The notes under the pieces are model-generated. The model was not told the origin of the DNA and made no database searches. It was given only the letters and a program-made list of their open reading frames with translations. Positions 19,630 to 28,282 of a stretch of 64,000 nucleotides of DNA are shown in pieces. Each line of letters begins with the position of its first letter. Positions within the stretch are counted from its first letter, which is position 1. The position numbers and the translations under genes were made by a program. The DNA comes from Lacticaseibacillus porcinae (GTDB taxonomy: Bacteria > Bacillota > Bacilli > Lactobacillales > Lactobacillaceae), in assembly GCF_003946305.1 (NCBI RefSeq), contig NZ_RHNS01000003.1, forward strand, positions 62,001 to 126,000, written 5' to 3'.

Positions 19630-20473
19630 TGATCACACCTTCTCTCCATTTCACCAACAAGACGCGAGCATGTGGGGTTGGCGTTAACGCCAACGTTACT
19701 GCTGCGCTTGCCACTACAGCGGCATCGACTAACGCCGAAGCGACGCCTAAACTTTTCAACCGCAACGGCACTAACTCGGCACTGCGCGCATGCACCGTGG
19801 TCAACACAATATGCCCTGAAATCGCGGCTTCACACGCCACTTGGGCGGTTTCTAAATCGCGGATCTCGCCGATGATCAACATATCTGGGCGCTGACGCAA
19901 TGCCGCTTTTAATAAATTGGCATAGGTCAAGTCGGCTTGTGGGTTCACTTGAAGTTGCATAAATTCTGGATGTCTGATTTCCACTGGGTCTTCGATAGTC
20001 ATGACCATTTTGTCAGCAGCAATGGCTTGGGCTAACTGATACAACAAAGTGGTTTTACCGCTACCAGTGGCGCCACTTAAGGCAAGTAAACCGCGGGCTT
20101 GCAGACTACTCGCCAACGCTGCAACGGTGCGTTGGCCACTTTCATCTAGCGGCGGGATCCCGTAGATCAACCGCGCAACTAAAGCTTCATGTCCACTGAC
20201 TTCACCAACAGTACTCAATCGCAGCAATACTGGCGGTTGCCGAATCGTCACCGCCCCAAGTTGCACCCGACGATGTTCGGCCACGTTCATATCCGCTTGA
20301 TACTTTAAATAATTGATCCAGCGACGCGCAGTCGTTGCAGGGATCACGGCTTGTTGGGAAAAACCACCAGCACGTCGGAAAAATAAGTGATAATCTGCGG
20401 TTTGCGGCAACAAATAAAGATCGCTGACGGCAGCCGCGACTGCTTGGGTCAACCAATCAAATAAATCCTCCAT
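19607..20473 (-). CDS. comGA: competence traffic ATPase ComGA
   Basis: 288 residues of the GspE/PilT ATPase family: Walker A SGATGSGKTTLLYQL, the Asp box TIEDPVEIRHPE, Walker B DMLIIGEIRDLETA and the His box ISGHIVLTTVHA. It powers pseudopilus assembly at the inner face of the membrane. Shorter than B. subtilis ComGA (about 356) because the N-terminal region is reduced, but all catalytic boxes are present. It starts the seven-gene operon; the start codon follows GAGGAGG. An intact comG operon suggests the genetic means for natural transformation, though other com genes are outside the window. Confidence 0.92.
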   Translation of the reverse strand: MEDLFDWLTQAVAAAVSDLYLLPQTADYHLFFRRAGGFSQQAVIPATTARRWINYLKYQADMNVAEHRRVQLGAVTIRQPPVLLRLSTVGEVSGHEALVARLIYGIPPLDESGQRTVAALASSLQARGLLALSGATGSGKTTLLYQLAQAIAADKMVMTIEDPVEIRHPEFMQLQVNPQADLTYANLLKAALRQRPDMLIIGEIRDLETAQVACEAAISGHIVLTTVHARSAELVPLRLKSLGVASALVDAAVVASAAVTLALTPTPHARVLLVKWREGVINEKTQLG

Positions 20474-20497
20474 GACAATTCCTCCTCACTTAATAAA

Positions 20498-20505
20498 TAC
20501 GCGAA
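20498..20505 (-). promoter_or_regulatory. possible competence-sigma (cin-box-like) element before comGA
   Basis: TTCGCGTA lies 25 bp before comGA and matches 6 of 8 bases of the streptococcal/lactococcal ComX box TNCGAATA. No good sigma-A -10 is found at the proper distance from the TTGACA further upstream. Weak evidence. Confidence 0.25.
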
Positions 20506-20545
20506 AAACGCCCTTAAGTTTTTTTACAGTTTGATGTCAAGAAAA

Positions 20546-20583
20546 TGACCTATACCAATTTAAATAATTTTGCCATACCAATT
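20546..20583. promoter_or_regulatory. two NagR-type operators between comGA and glmS
   Basis: Minus strand copies of AATTGGTATRG occur at 20560-20546 and 20583-20568 as direct repeats about 23 bp apart. They match the dre site of GntR/HutC-family NagR (ATTGGTATAGAC...), which controls amino sugar genes in Firmicutes. They lie just upstream of the glmS promoter. Known NagR effectors are amino sugar phosphates. Confidence 0.6.
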
Positions 20584-20593
20584 AAATTAATAT

Positions 20594-20622
20594 TTGACAT
20601 TACGCATTGCACTGGGTATAGT
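20594..20622 (+). promoter_or_regulatory. glmS promoter
   Basis: TTGACA (20594-20599), exact 17-bp spacer, TATAGT (20617-20622). The leader is then about 75 nt. I see no glmS-ribozyme core in it, so control is probably by the upstream operators. Confidence 0.7.
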
Positions 20623-20701
20623 TAGGCACGTACTTCAGAAAACCAATTTGATAAATCAATCTAGTCCAATTCTAGAAAATTTTAATGTGAGGTCCTTGAC
20701 T

Positions 20702-22516
20702 ATGTGCGGAATTGTTGGTGTGATCGGTCGCGACGACGCGACGCAAGTATTGTTAAACGGTTTGAAAAAGCTTGAATATCGCGGCTATGATTCCGCCGGT
20801 GTGTATGTCAACGACCAAAACGGTCATGACTATTTAGTCAAGCGCGTCGGTCGGATCAAAAATCTCGAAGCCGCGTTGACCCCTGAGATCCAAGGTAGCA
20901 TCGGCATTGGCCACACCCGCTGGGCCACCAACGGCGCGCCAACCGAAGCAAATGCTCATCCGCATGTCTCAAACGACGGTCGCTTTTACTTGGTGCATAA
21001 CGGTGTCGTCACCAACGCCCAAGCTTTGCGGCAACAATATTTAACTGACGTTGAACTCCACTCCAGTACTGATACTGAAGTGGTGGTGCAACTGATCGCT
21101 CTGTTTGCTAAAAACGACGGCTTACCGGCGAAAGAGGCACTACGCAAAGCCTTGAAGCTGATCGAGGGATCTTATGCGTTCTCATTAGTCGACCGTCAAC
21201 AACCAGACACCTTATATGTCGCCAAAAACAAAAGTCCTTTGTTGATCGGCAAAGGCGACGGCTTTAACGTCGTGGCTTCAGATGCCTTGGCGATGCTTGA
21301 TGTCACCGATCAATTCATCGAAGTCAAAGATGAAGAAATCGTCACCTTAACCAAAACCACCATCACCATCGAAAACTTAGCTGGTGACGTGATCAACCGC
21401 GACGCTTTCACAGTGAAAATGGATGCCGCAGATTTAGGCAAAGGCACCTATCCTTTCTACATGCTCAAAGAAATCGACGAACAACCAGTGGTCATGCACC
21501 GCCTCGCTGAAAAATATCTCGACGATCACGGTCAAGTAGTTTTGCCAGAGGCCTTGCTTGACGCGTTGAAGCAAGCTGATCGCTTGTACATCGTTGCCGC
21601 CGGGACTAGCTATCACGCCGGCCTTGTTGGGAAGCCATTGTTTGAACAACTTGCTGGCATCCCGACTGAAGTGGTATTGGGTAGCGAATTTGGTTATCAC
21701 ATGCCGATGTTGTCTAAAAAGCCGATGTTCATTTTCTTGAGTCAAAGTGGTGAAACCGCTGATTCTCGTCAAGTCTTAGTCAAAACTAAAGCGCTTGGCT
21801 ATCCAGCTTTGACGATCACCAATGTTGGGACTTCAACGTTGGCGCGTGAAGCTGACTTCGCGTTGGAACTTTATGCTGGTCCTGAAATTGCCGTGGCATC
21901 GACGAAAGCCTATACTGCACAAATCGCCGTCGAAGCCTTAGTCGCAAAAGCATTAGGCACTGCCTTGCAGCAACCTGCCGCAGCACAATTTGATGTCGCC
22001 CATCAACTCGCCTTAGCCGCTGATGGTCAACAAGCGTTGATCGATCAAAAAGAACAGTTGCATGACCTCGCCAAAGACATGTTTGCCACCACTTGCAATG
22101 CCTTTTTCATCGGTCGTGGTACTGATTACTTCGTCAGCTTGGAAGCGGCGTTAAAGCTTAAAGAAATTTCTTATGTCCAAGCAGAAGGTTTTGCCGCTGG
22201 GGAACTCAAGCATGGCACTATTGCGTTGATTGAAGACAATACTCCGGTGGTCGCCTTCATCACTGACCCGATCACTGCCGAACACACCCGCGCTAACGGC
22301 CAAGAAGTTCAAGCCCGCGGTGGCAAAGTCTTGCATATCGCGGCACACGACCTGGCAAAGGCTGATGATGAACTCGTCATCGGGGATATTGATCCCCTGC
22401 TTTCACCTTTAGTCACTATCGTTGCTGGACAACTATTGGCTTATTACACCAGTTACGATCGCGGTTACGATGTCGACAAACCACGTAATTTAGCAAAATC
22501 CGTTACGGTTGAATAA
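20702..22516 (+). CDS. glmS: glutamine-fructose-6-phosphate aminotransferase
   Basis: GlmS makes glucosamine 6-phosphate from fructose 6-phosphate and glutamine, the entry to cell wall amino sugars. The protein begins MCGIVGVIG, so the Cys2 nucleophile of the Ntn glutaminase domain is exposed after Met removal. That fixes the ATG at 20702 (GAGG upstream) against a longer in-frame extension. Two SIS isomerase domains follow (AAGTSYHAG, SQSGETADS, TKAYTAQ) and the C terminus is DKPRNLAKSVTVE. 604 residues, full length. It is functionally linked to glmM in this window, the next step of the same pathway. Confidence 0.96.
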   Translation: MCGIVGVIGRDDATQVLLNGLKKLEYRGYDSAGVYVNDQNGHDYLVKRVGRIKNLEAALTPEIQGSIGIGHTRWATNGAPTEANAHPHVSNDGRFYLVHNGVVTNAQALRQQYLTDVELHSSTDTEVVVQLIALFAKNDGLPAKEALRKALKLIEGSYAFSLVDRQQPDTLYVAKNKSPLLIGKGDGFNVVASDALAMLDVTDQFIEVKDEEIVTLTKTTITIENLAGDVINRDAFTVKMDAADLGKGTYPFYMLKEIDEQPVVMHRLAEKYLDDHGQVVLPEALLDALKQADRLYIVAAGTSYHAGLVGKPLFEQLAGIPTEVVLGSEFGYHMPMLSKKPMFIFLSQSGETADSRQVLVKTKALGYPALTITNVGTSTLAREADFALELYAGPEIAVASTKAYTAQIAVEALVAKALGTALQQPAAAQFDVAHQLALAADGQQALIDQKEQLHDLAKDMFATTCNAFFIGRGTDYFVSLEAALKLKEISYVQAEGFAAGELKHGTIALIEDNTPVVAFITDPITAEHTRANGQEVQARGGKVLHIAAHDLAKADDELVIGDIDPLLSPLVTIVAGQLLAYYTSYDRGYDVDKPRNLAKSVTVE

Positions 22517-22517
22517 A

Positions 22518-22552
22518 AAATGACCATCAAGTCGATCGACTTGATGGTTTTT
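22518..22552 (+). terminator. terminator after glmS
   Basis: CCATCAAGTCGATCGACTTGATGG palindrome followed by TTTTTT, 3 bp after the stop codon. Confidence 0.8.
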
Positions 22553-22615
22553 TCATGTAGCACACACGAGTTATGTGGTAAGCTGGTGGCATTGATTTTT
22601 GAAAGGATGAACCCC

Positions 22616-23122
22616 TTGAAAACTTTGCATCGCTACTTTTGGTTGCTGCTAGCGTTAGCGGTGATCGCCACGCTATTCGTGTCTTCCAGCATGACTTACA
22701 AACAACAAACTACCGTGCCGCTGCTTGAACGTGTATTGGCAAACCAACCATTCAAGGCGCAACTGTCTGCGATCCATTTCAATTATGCCGGCGGTCCTGT
22801 CAGTATCAAACACAGCGGCTACTTCGCCTTTATCGAATTCTTCATGCGCAAAGCCGCCCATATCACCACTTATTTTTTGATCGGGCTCTTTGCTAGCCTA
22901 GGCTTGCGAGAATTTGTCAAACCCACTTGGATGCGGGCGATTTTAACGATTTTAAGTGCAGCAGGATTGGCTGCTTTTGACGAATTTCACCAAATGTTGA
23001 CTGGCGGGCGCCAACCAAGTTTTGATGATGTGTTGCTCGATACCATCGCCGCTACTGCGGCAGTGGTGATCGTGTTGTTAGTTTCTGGGTTGCGGCGGCG
23101 AAAACCCGTTGTGAGACGATGA
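22616..23122 (+). CDS. VanZ-like membrane protein
   Basis: A 168-residue protein with four membrane segments. VSSSMTYKQQ after the first helix, FFMRKAAHITTYFLIGLFA, and DEFHQMLTGGRQPSFDDVLLDTIA are the VanZ-family signature (K-x-x-H and DE-x-Q plus R-x-x-x-x-D-x-x-x-D). Members include the teicoplanin-resistance protein VanZ, whose biochemical role is not known. I take the TTG at 22616, eight nt after AAAGGA; the ATG at 22607 would be too close to it. Confidence 0.8.
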   Translation: MKTLHRYFWLLLALAVIATLFVSSSMTYKQQTTVPLLERVLANQPFKAQLSAIHFNYAGGPVSIKHSGYFAFIEFFMRKAAHITTYFLIGLFASLGLREFVKPTWMRAILTILSAAGLAAFDEFHQMLTGGRQPSFDDVLLDTIAATAAVVIVLLVSGLRRRKPVVRR

Positions 23123-23185
23123 GTTTTTTGGTACAATATTAACGTTTATGAGTTCCGAAACTTTAAGAAAAGAGGGTTAATAATT

Positions 23186-23920
23186 ATGTCAGGACATTCC
23201 AAATGGCATAACATTCAGGGTCGTAAGAACGCCCAAGATGCTAAGCGCGGAAAAATTTTCCAAAAGATCTCCCGTGAACTTTTCATGGCAGCTAAGCAAG
23301 GTGGTTCCGACCCCAACAACAACCCGGCGCTTCGCTTAGTTATGGATAAGGCCCGCGCGGCCAACATGCCAAAAGACAACGTTAAGCGTGCCTTAGATAA
23401 AGCGGATGGCGGCGACGCTACTCGTTATGATGAAGTCACTTACGAAGGCTATGGCCCTGCAGGTATCGGTGTGTTGGTTCACGCCTTGACCGATAACAAA
23501 AACCGGACTTCAAGCTCTGTGCGTGTGGCGATCACGCGTCACGGTGGTACCATGGCTGGTGCCGGTGCGGTATCCTTCATGTTCGATCGTAAAGGCATGT
23601 TTGTCATCGATCGTGAAGACCTCGACATGGACGAAGACCAAATGTTTGAAGCCGTCTTAGATGCTGGTGCTGAAGACTTGCAAACCACTGAAGATGAATT
23701 CACGGTTTACACTGATCCTAAAGACTTCACCGCAGTACGTGACGCGCTTGAAGAACAAGGCTTCAAGTTCTCCACTTCTGAATTGACCATGGTGCCTCAA
23801 AACACTGTGCCGATCCCAGAAGACAAGCTGGAAACTTTCCAAAACATGCTCGATGCTTTGGAAGATGATGATGACGTACAAAACGTTTACACCAGCGCTG
23901 AATGGCCAGACGAAGACTAA
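23186..23920 (+). CDS. YebC/PmpR-family DNA-binding regulator
   Basis: 244 residues starting [23 protein letters not shown], the invariant opening of the YebC/TACO1 family, with the acidic C-terminal half ([36 protein letters not shown]). Members bind DNA as regulators, and some were linked to relief of ribosome stalling at proline stretches. A GAGGG ribosome site precedes it, and a strong terminator follows. Confidence 0.93.
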   Translation: MSGHSKWHNIQGRKNAQDAKRGKIFQKISRELFMAAKQGGSDPNNNPALRLVMDKARAANMPKDNVKRALDKADGGDATRYDEVTYEGYGPAGIGVLVHALTDNKNRTSSSVRVAITRHGGTMAGAGAVSFMFDRKGMFVIDREDLDMDEDQMFEAVLDAGAEDLQTTEDEFTVYTDPKDFTAVRDALEEQGFKFSTSELTMVPQNTVPIPEDKLETFQNMLDALEDDDDVQNVYTSAEWPDED

Positions 23921-23926
23921 TTCACA

Positions 23927-23962
23927 AAAAACCGATCTGCGATTGCAGATCGGTTTTTTTGT
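23927..23962 (+). terminator. terminator after the yebC-like gene
   Basis: AACCGATCTGC/GCAGATCGGTT hairpin with seven T. It marks the left edge of the accessory island. Confidence 0.85.
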
Positions 23963-24069
23963 GCCATAGTTTTATTCATGAAAGGCTTTACTTAACAATT
24001 TTCTTGTGGATAATTAGCATTATAATAGTAGAAATTATTCGTAATCCAACTTATTGGAGATGTTAGGCG

Positions 24070-25347
24070 ATGCCACCACAACATTTTTCCGCAAAAACGC
24101 CACGCGGCATGTTCATCATCTTGCCGTTGAAATATGAGCAACCCATCGACCTCACAGAACTTGACGGCAAAAAGATAGGTTTACCAATTGCTGCAGACCA
24201 ACCTCAATTTCACTCAGCAGATTTCATTCAGCTGATGAATCACAAGTGTGCCGAAAGCGAAGGTTTTGTGCGTCGCTGGGTCCTTGATCTACCAGCCGAA
24301 ACGATTGTTTTAGATGCGCCATTCACTTTCACAGACTTTCAAGTATTTATTTTCAACAACGGGATCGCCTTTGTCAGCGCATTTCTTGAATATACCAACG
24401 AAGATGTCCACGCGGTTTACGAGTTTTTGCAGCCTGGCTACACAAAAGAGGACGGTGCCGCTTTGCGCGTGGCTTTTATCGAACAAGTTGAGGCGAAAGT
24501 CATTAACAAGATCCACCCACAATTAACTTGGTTTACGGATAATTACGACAGTGCCCTTGTACGTTACCACTCGGACTTGATCACTAAAGATGCATACCGC
24601 GTCAACGTCGCTTTTGCTGCCAAGCGCTTCGCCTCACCGGAAGCAACTCATCAACCAACTTACAACTTGCATCGGATGGTGGACTTAAATCGTGATTTCA
24701 GTGATTCATCTGAACATGATCTCGCTTACGTCACTGGTGCTAAGGATGTGGATGATGAACATTACGGCTGGGGATGCGCGATCACCTCACAAGAAGCCTC
24801 TTATGTTTACGTACCTGATGACCCAGACGAGTCACTGCCAAAGGCTGCAAATGATGATTTATTATTGTGCATGCTGGTGATGTATCAAAAATATGAAAGT
24901 ATGAGCATCAATGAAAAAATCCACTCTCGTTATCTGAAAGCTGATGAACGCACCCCTGCCAGCGTTCGCAAACTTAAGCAAGAAGCTTTGAATTTGATTG
25001 CTTATGAAACCCTTGCTCCTTCTCAAATTTCTAGATGGAACAATGTCACTGAGATTTATCGCTATTTGCTTGATCTCACCGGTGTTGATGAAACCATCGC
25101 GGAAGTTAAAGATAAAGTCGCACTGTTGACTGACGAGCAGGATCGTCGTGATGCCGCTCGTGACAATGCCATCAGTATGGTGATCACCGTCTTCGGGTTA
25201 GTCTCAATTATTTCCGCAATTTTGCAGACAGTGGATTATTTAGATAGCCGATCACCGGTCATGTGGATCAGCTTTATCGGATCGTTAGCTGTGGTGTTGG
25301 TGTTTGGAATTTATTTGGGGATGCGCTGGACACGCAAGAGAGGATGA
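24070..25347 (+). CDS. unknown protein with C-terminal coiled coil and two membrane helices
   Basis: 425 residues that I cannot assign to a family. The first ~330 residues look soluble and acidic. A heptad-like stretch (DETIAEVKDKVALLTDEQDRR, split) follows, then two membrane spans close to the C terminus (near residues 362-385 and 395-418), ending in a basic tail RWTRKRG. This layout (cytosolic sensor domain, coiled coil, two helices) recalls CorA-like channels and some abortive-infection membrane effectors, but I see no GxN channel motif. Start ATG is preceded by GGAG, and a TATAAT box lies near 24020. The downstream unknown gene begins immediately after the stop codon. Confidence 0.6.
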   Translation: MPPQHFSAKTPRGMFIILPLKYEQPIDLTELDGKKIGLPIAADQPQFHSADFIQLMNHKCAESEGFVRRWVLDLPAETIVLDAPFTFTDFQVFIFNNGIAFVSAFLEYTNEDVHAVYEFLQPGYTKEDGAALRVAFIEQVEAKVINKIHPQLTWFTDNYDSALVRYHSDLITKDAYRVNVAFAAKRFASPEATHQPTYNLHRMVDLNRDFSDSSEHDLAYVTGAKDVDDEHYGWGCAITSQEASYVYVPDDPDESLPKAANDDLLLCMLVMYQKYESMSINEKIHSRYLKADERTPASVRKLKQEALNLIAYETLAPSQISRWNNVTEIYRYLLDLTGVDETIAEVKDKVALLTDEQDRRDAARDNAISMVITVFGLVSIISAILQTVDYLDSRSPVMWISFIGSLAVVLVFGIYLGMRWTRKRG

Positions 25348-26124
25348 ATGGTCATGACTAATGAAACTCGGCCAACGAATAGACAAGTATTTGATTACTA
25401 CGCTTCAAGGAATCAAAATCAACTGGTTCAGCTTTATCATAACAATCTAAAACAAAACGAAACGGATGAATATCAGGGACTTTATCGTTATTTCTGCAAC
25501 ACTACTTTGGATCAACCAAAAAATCCAGAGAATATCAGTTTTCAATCATTATTATCCGTCTGGAAGCATCAATCGCAAAACTTCCACCCCATACAACTTG
25601 TAGAAAAAAGCGCCAAACACTTCAATAAAGAAACGCCAATAATGTCCTTAGAAGAAATCAATCAAAAACTTAATTTCTTAATTACGGTCGATGACCTTCA
25701 TGTTTTACATCCGGAATTGGATGGCGAAATCGAGGAAAATCAAAAATGGCATCTCCTAGTTAGTACGCTCGCATATAAATTGGTCTGTGGATATATGACT
25801 AGCACTGAAAAGAAGAAACGAACAACACCCTATTCTCCTTGGTTTTGGGATGATCCTGATGACTACTGGAAAACATCATTCAAAACTGAAGATGTTAAGA
25901 CTCCCTTTTTAAGATTATGGATGGTTGAAAATGTCACAAGTTTAAGTTTTCAAAATACCTATACAAACGAGATTAGAAGTCTTCTCACAAATTCCAACGA
26001 ACAGAACAAAAGTGAAACCCTCTCCAAGTTAAAGGGTTGTAAACCGAGATCACGGACAGAAGGCTTAATCAACATAGGGTTTAACTACTTAATTTATCAC
26101 TGGGACGAAGCCACCAAAGAATAA
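25348..26124 (+). CDS. unknown soluble protein, second gene of a two-gene unit
   Basis: 258 residues, or 256 if the second ATG (25354, better spaced from AGAGG) is used. No family recognised, no membrane segment, several Trp/Tyr-rich stretches (YSPWFWDDPDDYW). Base composition is clearly more AT-rich than the surrounding genes, with codons such as AAA, AAT and TTA frequent, a sign of separate origin. It starts directly after the preceding stop codon, so the two are very likely co-translated and work together. Confidence 0.55.
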   Translation: MVMTNETRPTNRQVFDYYASRNQNQLVQLYHNNLKQNETDEYQGLYRYFCNTTLDQPKNPENISFQSLLSVWKHQSQNFHPIQLVEKSAKHFNKETPIMSLEEINQKLNFLITVDDLHVLHPELDGEIEENQKWHLLVSTLAYKLVCGYMTSTEKKKRTTPYSPWFWDDPDDYWKTSFKTEDVKTPFLRLWMVENVTSLSFQNTYTNEIRSLLTNSNEQNKSETLSKLKGCKPRSRTEGLINIGFNYLIYHWDEATKE

Positions 26125-26991
26125 CGGCTGTGGCAATCCAAAATTATGTGAGCATCCTTTGTATGTAATTCAGGCTGATTGCGAAACTCATTCTTATCTT
26201 CGCAATGGAATACCCGCCACCTTCGAATAATAGCGAAAGAGGCGGGTATTTTGATGGAAAGAATTGCTTGTTACCTCACACGTCTTCAACAGCTTCAATC
26301 AAGTATTTCTACAAATTCATTCACCAATAATTCTATTTTAGCCTAGACCATCACACTTGACACGAGCATACTTCGATCGGCGACCGCGCCACCCTGGGGA
26401 CCTAGTGACGAGATAATTTCCAAATACGAGTCATTCCCCCGTAGATGGTGTTTTGAGGAATATAAACGTTTGTAACCGGCCATACCAAACCATCAAACGT
26501 CCTCCTCAAGAATAATTACTTGATCCTCACCCAACTACTTCCCACTTCAGTTTGAAACATTGAAGAATAGCCTGATCAAAAACATTAAGTCACATTCACG
26601 ACCGATACTGAGTTGAATTTGCAACAGGATGTAATTGGCCCTATGTTTGCGTGTATTAGCCCCACCGGCTTTGGCTTAATCATACATAAATCGACACTTA
26701 ATAAATATTAAAGTTCTCACCCTCAACTGCTTCGAGACATAAGGCTGCTCGTTATGATTTTACAGGTACGATTTGCGACTGATTACGACGGCATTAGTCC
26801 GATTAGTTTCATCCGGTCGCTAAAATTCTTTCAGATGTATTTTTGTATATTTTGCGCGCTGAGCTTATTTGACGTCATCCAAGAACTCCAACAATTTAGC
26901 TACCATTCGCACGATTGATTCGTCTGCTTCCATGCGTCCCAACCTTTTGACCAGATTGATGCACCTCAATCACCTAGCGAAATTCTTCCTT
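26125..26991. other. 870-bp gap with inverted repeats, no clear gene
   Basis: No credible gene on either strand. A terminator for the preceding unit sits at 26209-26255 (ATACCCGCC/GGCGGGTAT then TTTT). Further right are paired segments: 26453-26459 with 26503-26509 and, inside, 26466-26472 with 26494-26500; also 26396-26400/26406-26409 with 26435-26439/26430-26433; and GGCGaccgCGCC at 26379-26390. The GC-rich structured blocks stand out against AT-rich flanks. This could be a further structured RNA or decayed mobile DNA; I find no convincing promoter for either strand. Confidence 0.45.
26209..26255 (+). terminator. terminator after the unknown two-gene unit
   Basis: AATACCCGCC hairpin with inner CTTCG/CGAAAG pairing, then GGCGGGTATTTT, 85 bp after the stop codon. 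Confidence 0.7.
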
Positions 26992-27357
26992 CTATCCCAG
27001 TGCCAACTCTCGCTGCAAGTGTTCAAATTCAGGAATCGTCAGCGAAGACGCCACATTCACATGCCCAACCACTTCATAGTGAAATGCGAGAATAAATCGC
27101 CCAACACATGGAATCGTCTGTTGACCAACCAACACTTGTTGGTCCCAATGACGATGAGCAGCAGGCACGGGATCTGGGATCAACATGATATCTCCGTGAA
27201 AATACCAGTCAAAGCCCCCACTTTCAATCGATTGATCTAAATGTTGAAAAACTTCATCATCATCTGGCACCTGATTACGCCAATGCAACTGCATTGTAGC
27301 CACGTCTAAGTAGCCAATTGTTGGCGTCGCTGCAAAATTGATCGAGAAATTATTCAT
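26992..27357 (-). CDS. small protein of unknown function
   Basis: 121 residues from the second of two ATGs behind GAGGAGG. Soluble, with no motif I recognise; it includes WYFHGDIMLIPDP and CVGRFILAFHYEV. It starts 12 bp after the stop codon of the phosphatase gene 27369-28094 and so is its operon partner. Confidence 0.6.
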   Translation of the reverse strand: MNNFSINFAATPTIGYLDVATMQLHWRNQVPDDDEVFQHLDQSIESGGFDWYFHGDIMLIPDPVPAAHRHWDQQVLVGQQTIPCVGRFILAFHYEVVGHVNVASSLTIPEFEHLQRELALG

Positions 27358-27368
27358 CATAATCCTCC

Positions 27369-28094
27369 TCACACCTCTTGGTAACTGTGGTCATTCCAAT
27401 AAAGTACTGGTACGCGATGACTTTTCAACGTGTCACCATCGATAAAATAATGACTCGCGTGATCATAATAAATATGCCCCAGGTAATGCTGATCATGAGC
27501 TACTTGGCGACTAGATACGTGACCTGCGATCACCACTTTTTCAAAATACCCCGTTGTCGGTGGAAATTTACTCAACAAAATATCACGTGAAAGGCCAAAA
27601 GCTTGCCAGTCGGGAATGGTTTCATCAATGCCGGCATGCACCAAAACCTGTCTTGGTAAAACCGCAATTAGTGGGCGAGCACTTAACCACTCAAACAATT
27701 GACGATGCGTTTGCCATAACGCCGTCACCACTGATTGCCGTGCATTCGTTGGATCAGCTTTAAGTTGATTCACCAATGCTTGCCACTGTGTCGCAGTAAA
27801 GAAACTCTTCGTCGTGTTAAAACCAGTATCTTGCGTCAACCAATCCAAATCATCAGTCCCCTCTAGAAAATCTAGGAACATCGCTTCATGATTGCCTAAC
27901 AATAACTTCACGCCTGCATCCCCATTTGCGAGCTCATACACTCGCTGTAATACCGCGCCACTAGCTGCACCACCGTCGATCAAATCACCTAACACATACA
28001 CCGGTTCATCACGTCGCAACGTCGAAAGCCGCGCCCAAGCTTCTTCAAACGCTTGACGATCGCCATGAATATCACTCATTGCAAAAAACGCCAT
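27369..28094 (-). CDS. PP2A-like metallophosphatase
   Basis: 241 residues of the calcineurin-like fold in the PP2A/ApaH/PrpE branch: SDIHGDRQAF, VLGDLIDGG, LLGNHEAM, LVHAG and IAGHVSS supply the D-H, D, N-H, H and H metal ligands. Such enzymes are Ser/Thr phosphatases or diadenosine-tetraphosphate hydrolases. It is in the same strand cluster as the HipA-like kinase at 29365-30417, so reversing that kinase is a testable idea, but nothing in the sequence proves it. Start behind GGAGG. Confidence 0.85.
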   Translation of the reverse strand: MAFFAMSDIHGDRQAFEEAWARLSTLRRDEPVYVLGDLIDGGAASGAVLQRVYELANGDAGVKLLLGNHEAMFLDFLEGTDDLDWLTQDTGFNTTKSFFTATQWQALVNQLKADPTNARQSVVTALWQTHRQLFEWLSARPLIAVLPRQVLVHAGIDETIPDWQAFGLSRDILLSKFPPTTGYFEKVVIAGHVSSRQVAHDQHYLGHIYYDHASHYFIDGDTLKSHRVPVLYWNDHSYQEV

Positions 28095-28282
28095 TGACTA
28101 CCTCCAGTAAGTCCCGCAATTCTCAACTTGAGATTACCATGATCGAACTGCCGCTTTTGCTTGCACTTTGGTTTCAGTCATAAACATTGCGTCGTGCCGG
28201 AGAGTTCGTCAACTTCTTCCGTTGATTGACACCTTAGTCGCCAGTACCAATCTCACCACCAACACATCATAACCCTTTCCAA

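Noticed and set aside
26343-26483. Short minus-strand frames with a GAGGAGG site near 26505
   Set aside because: The site is one arm of a stem-loop, the frames are 20-46 codons in competing phases, and none resembles a known protein.
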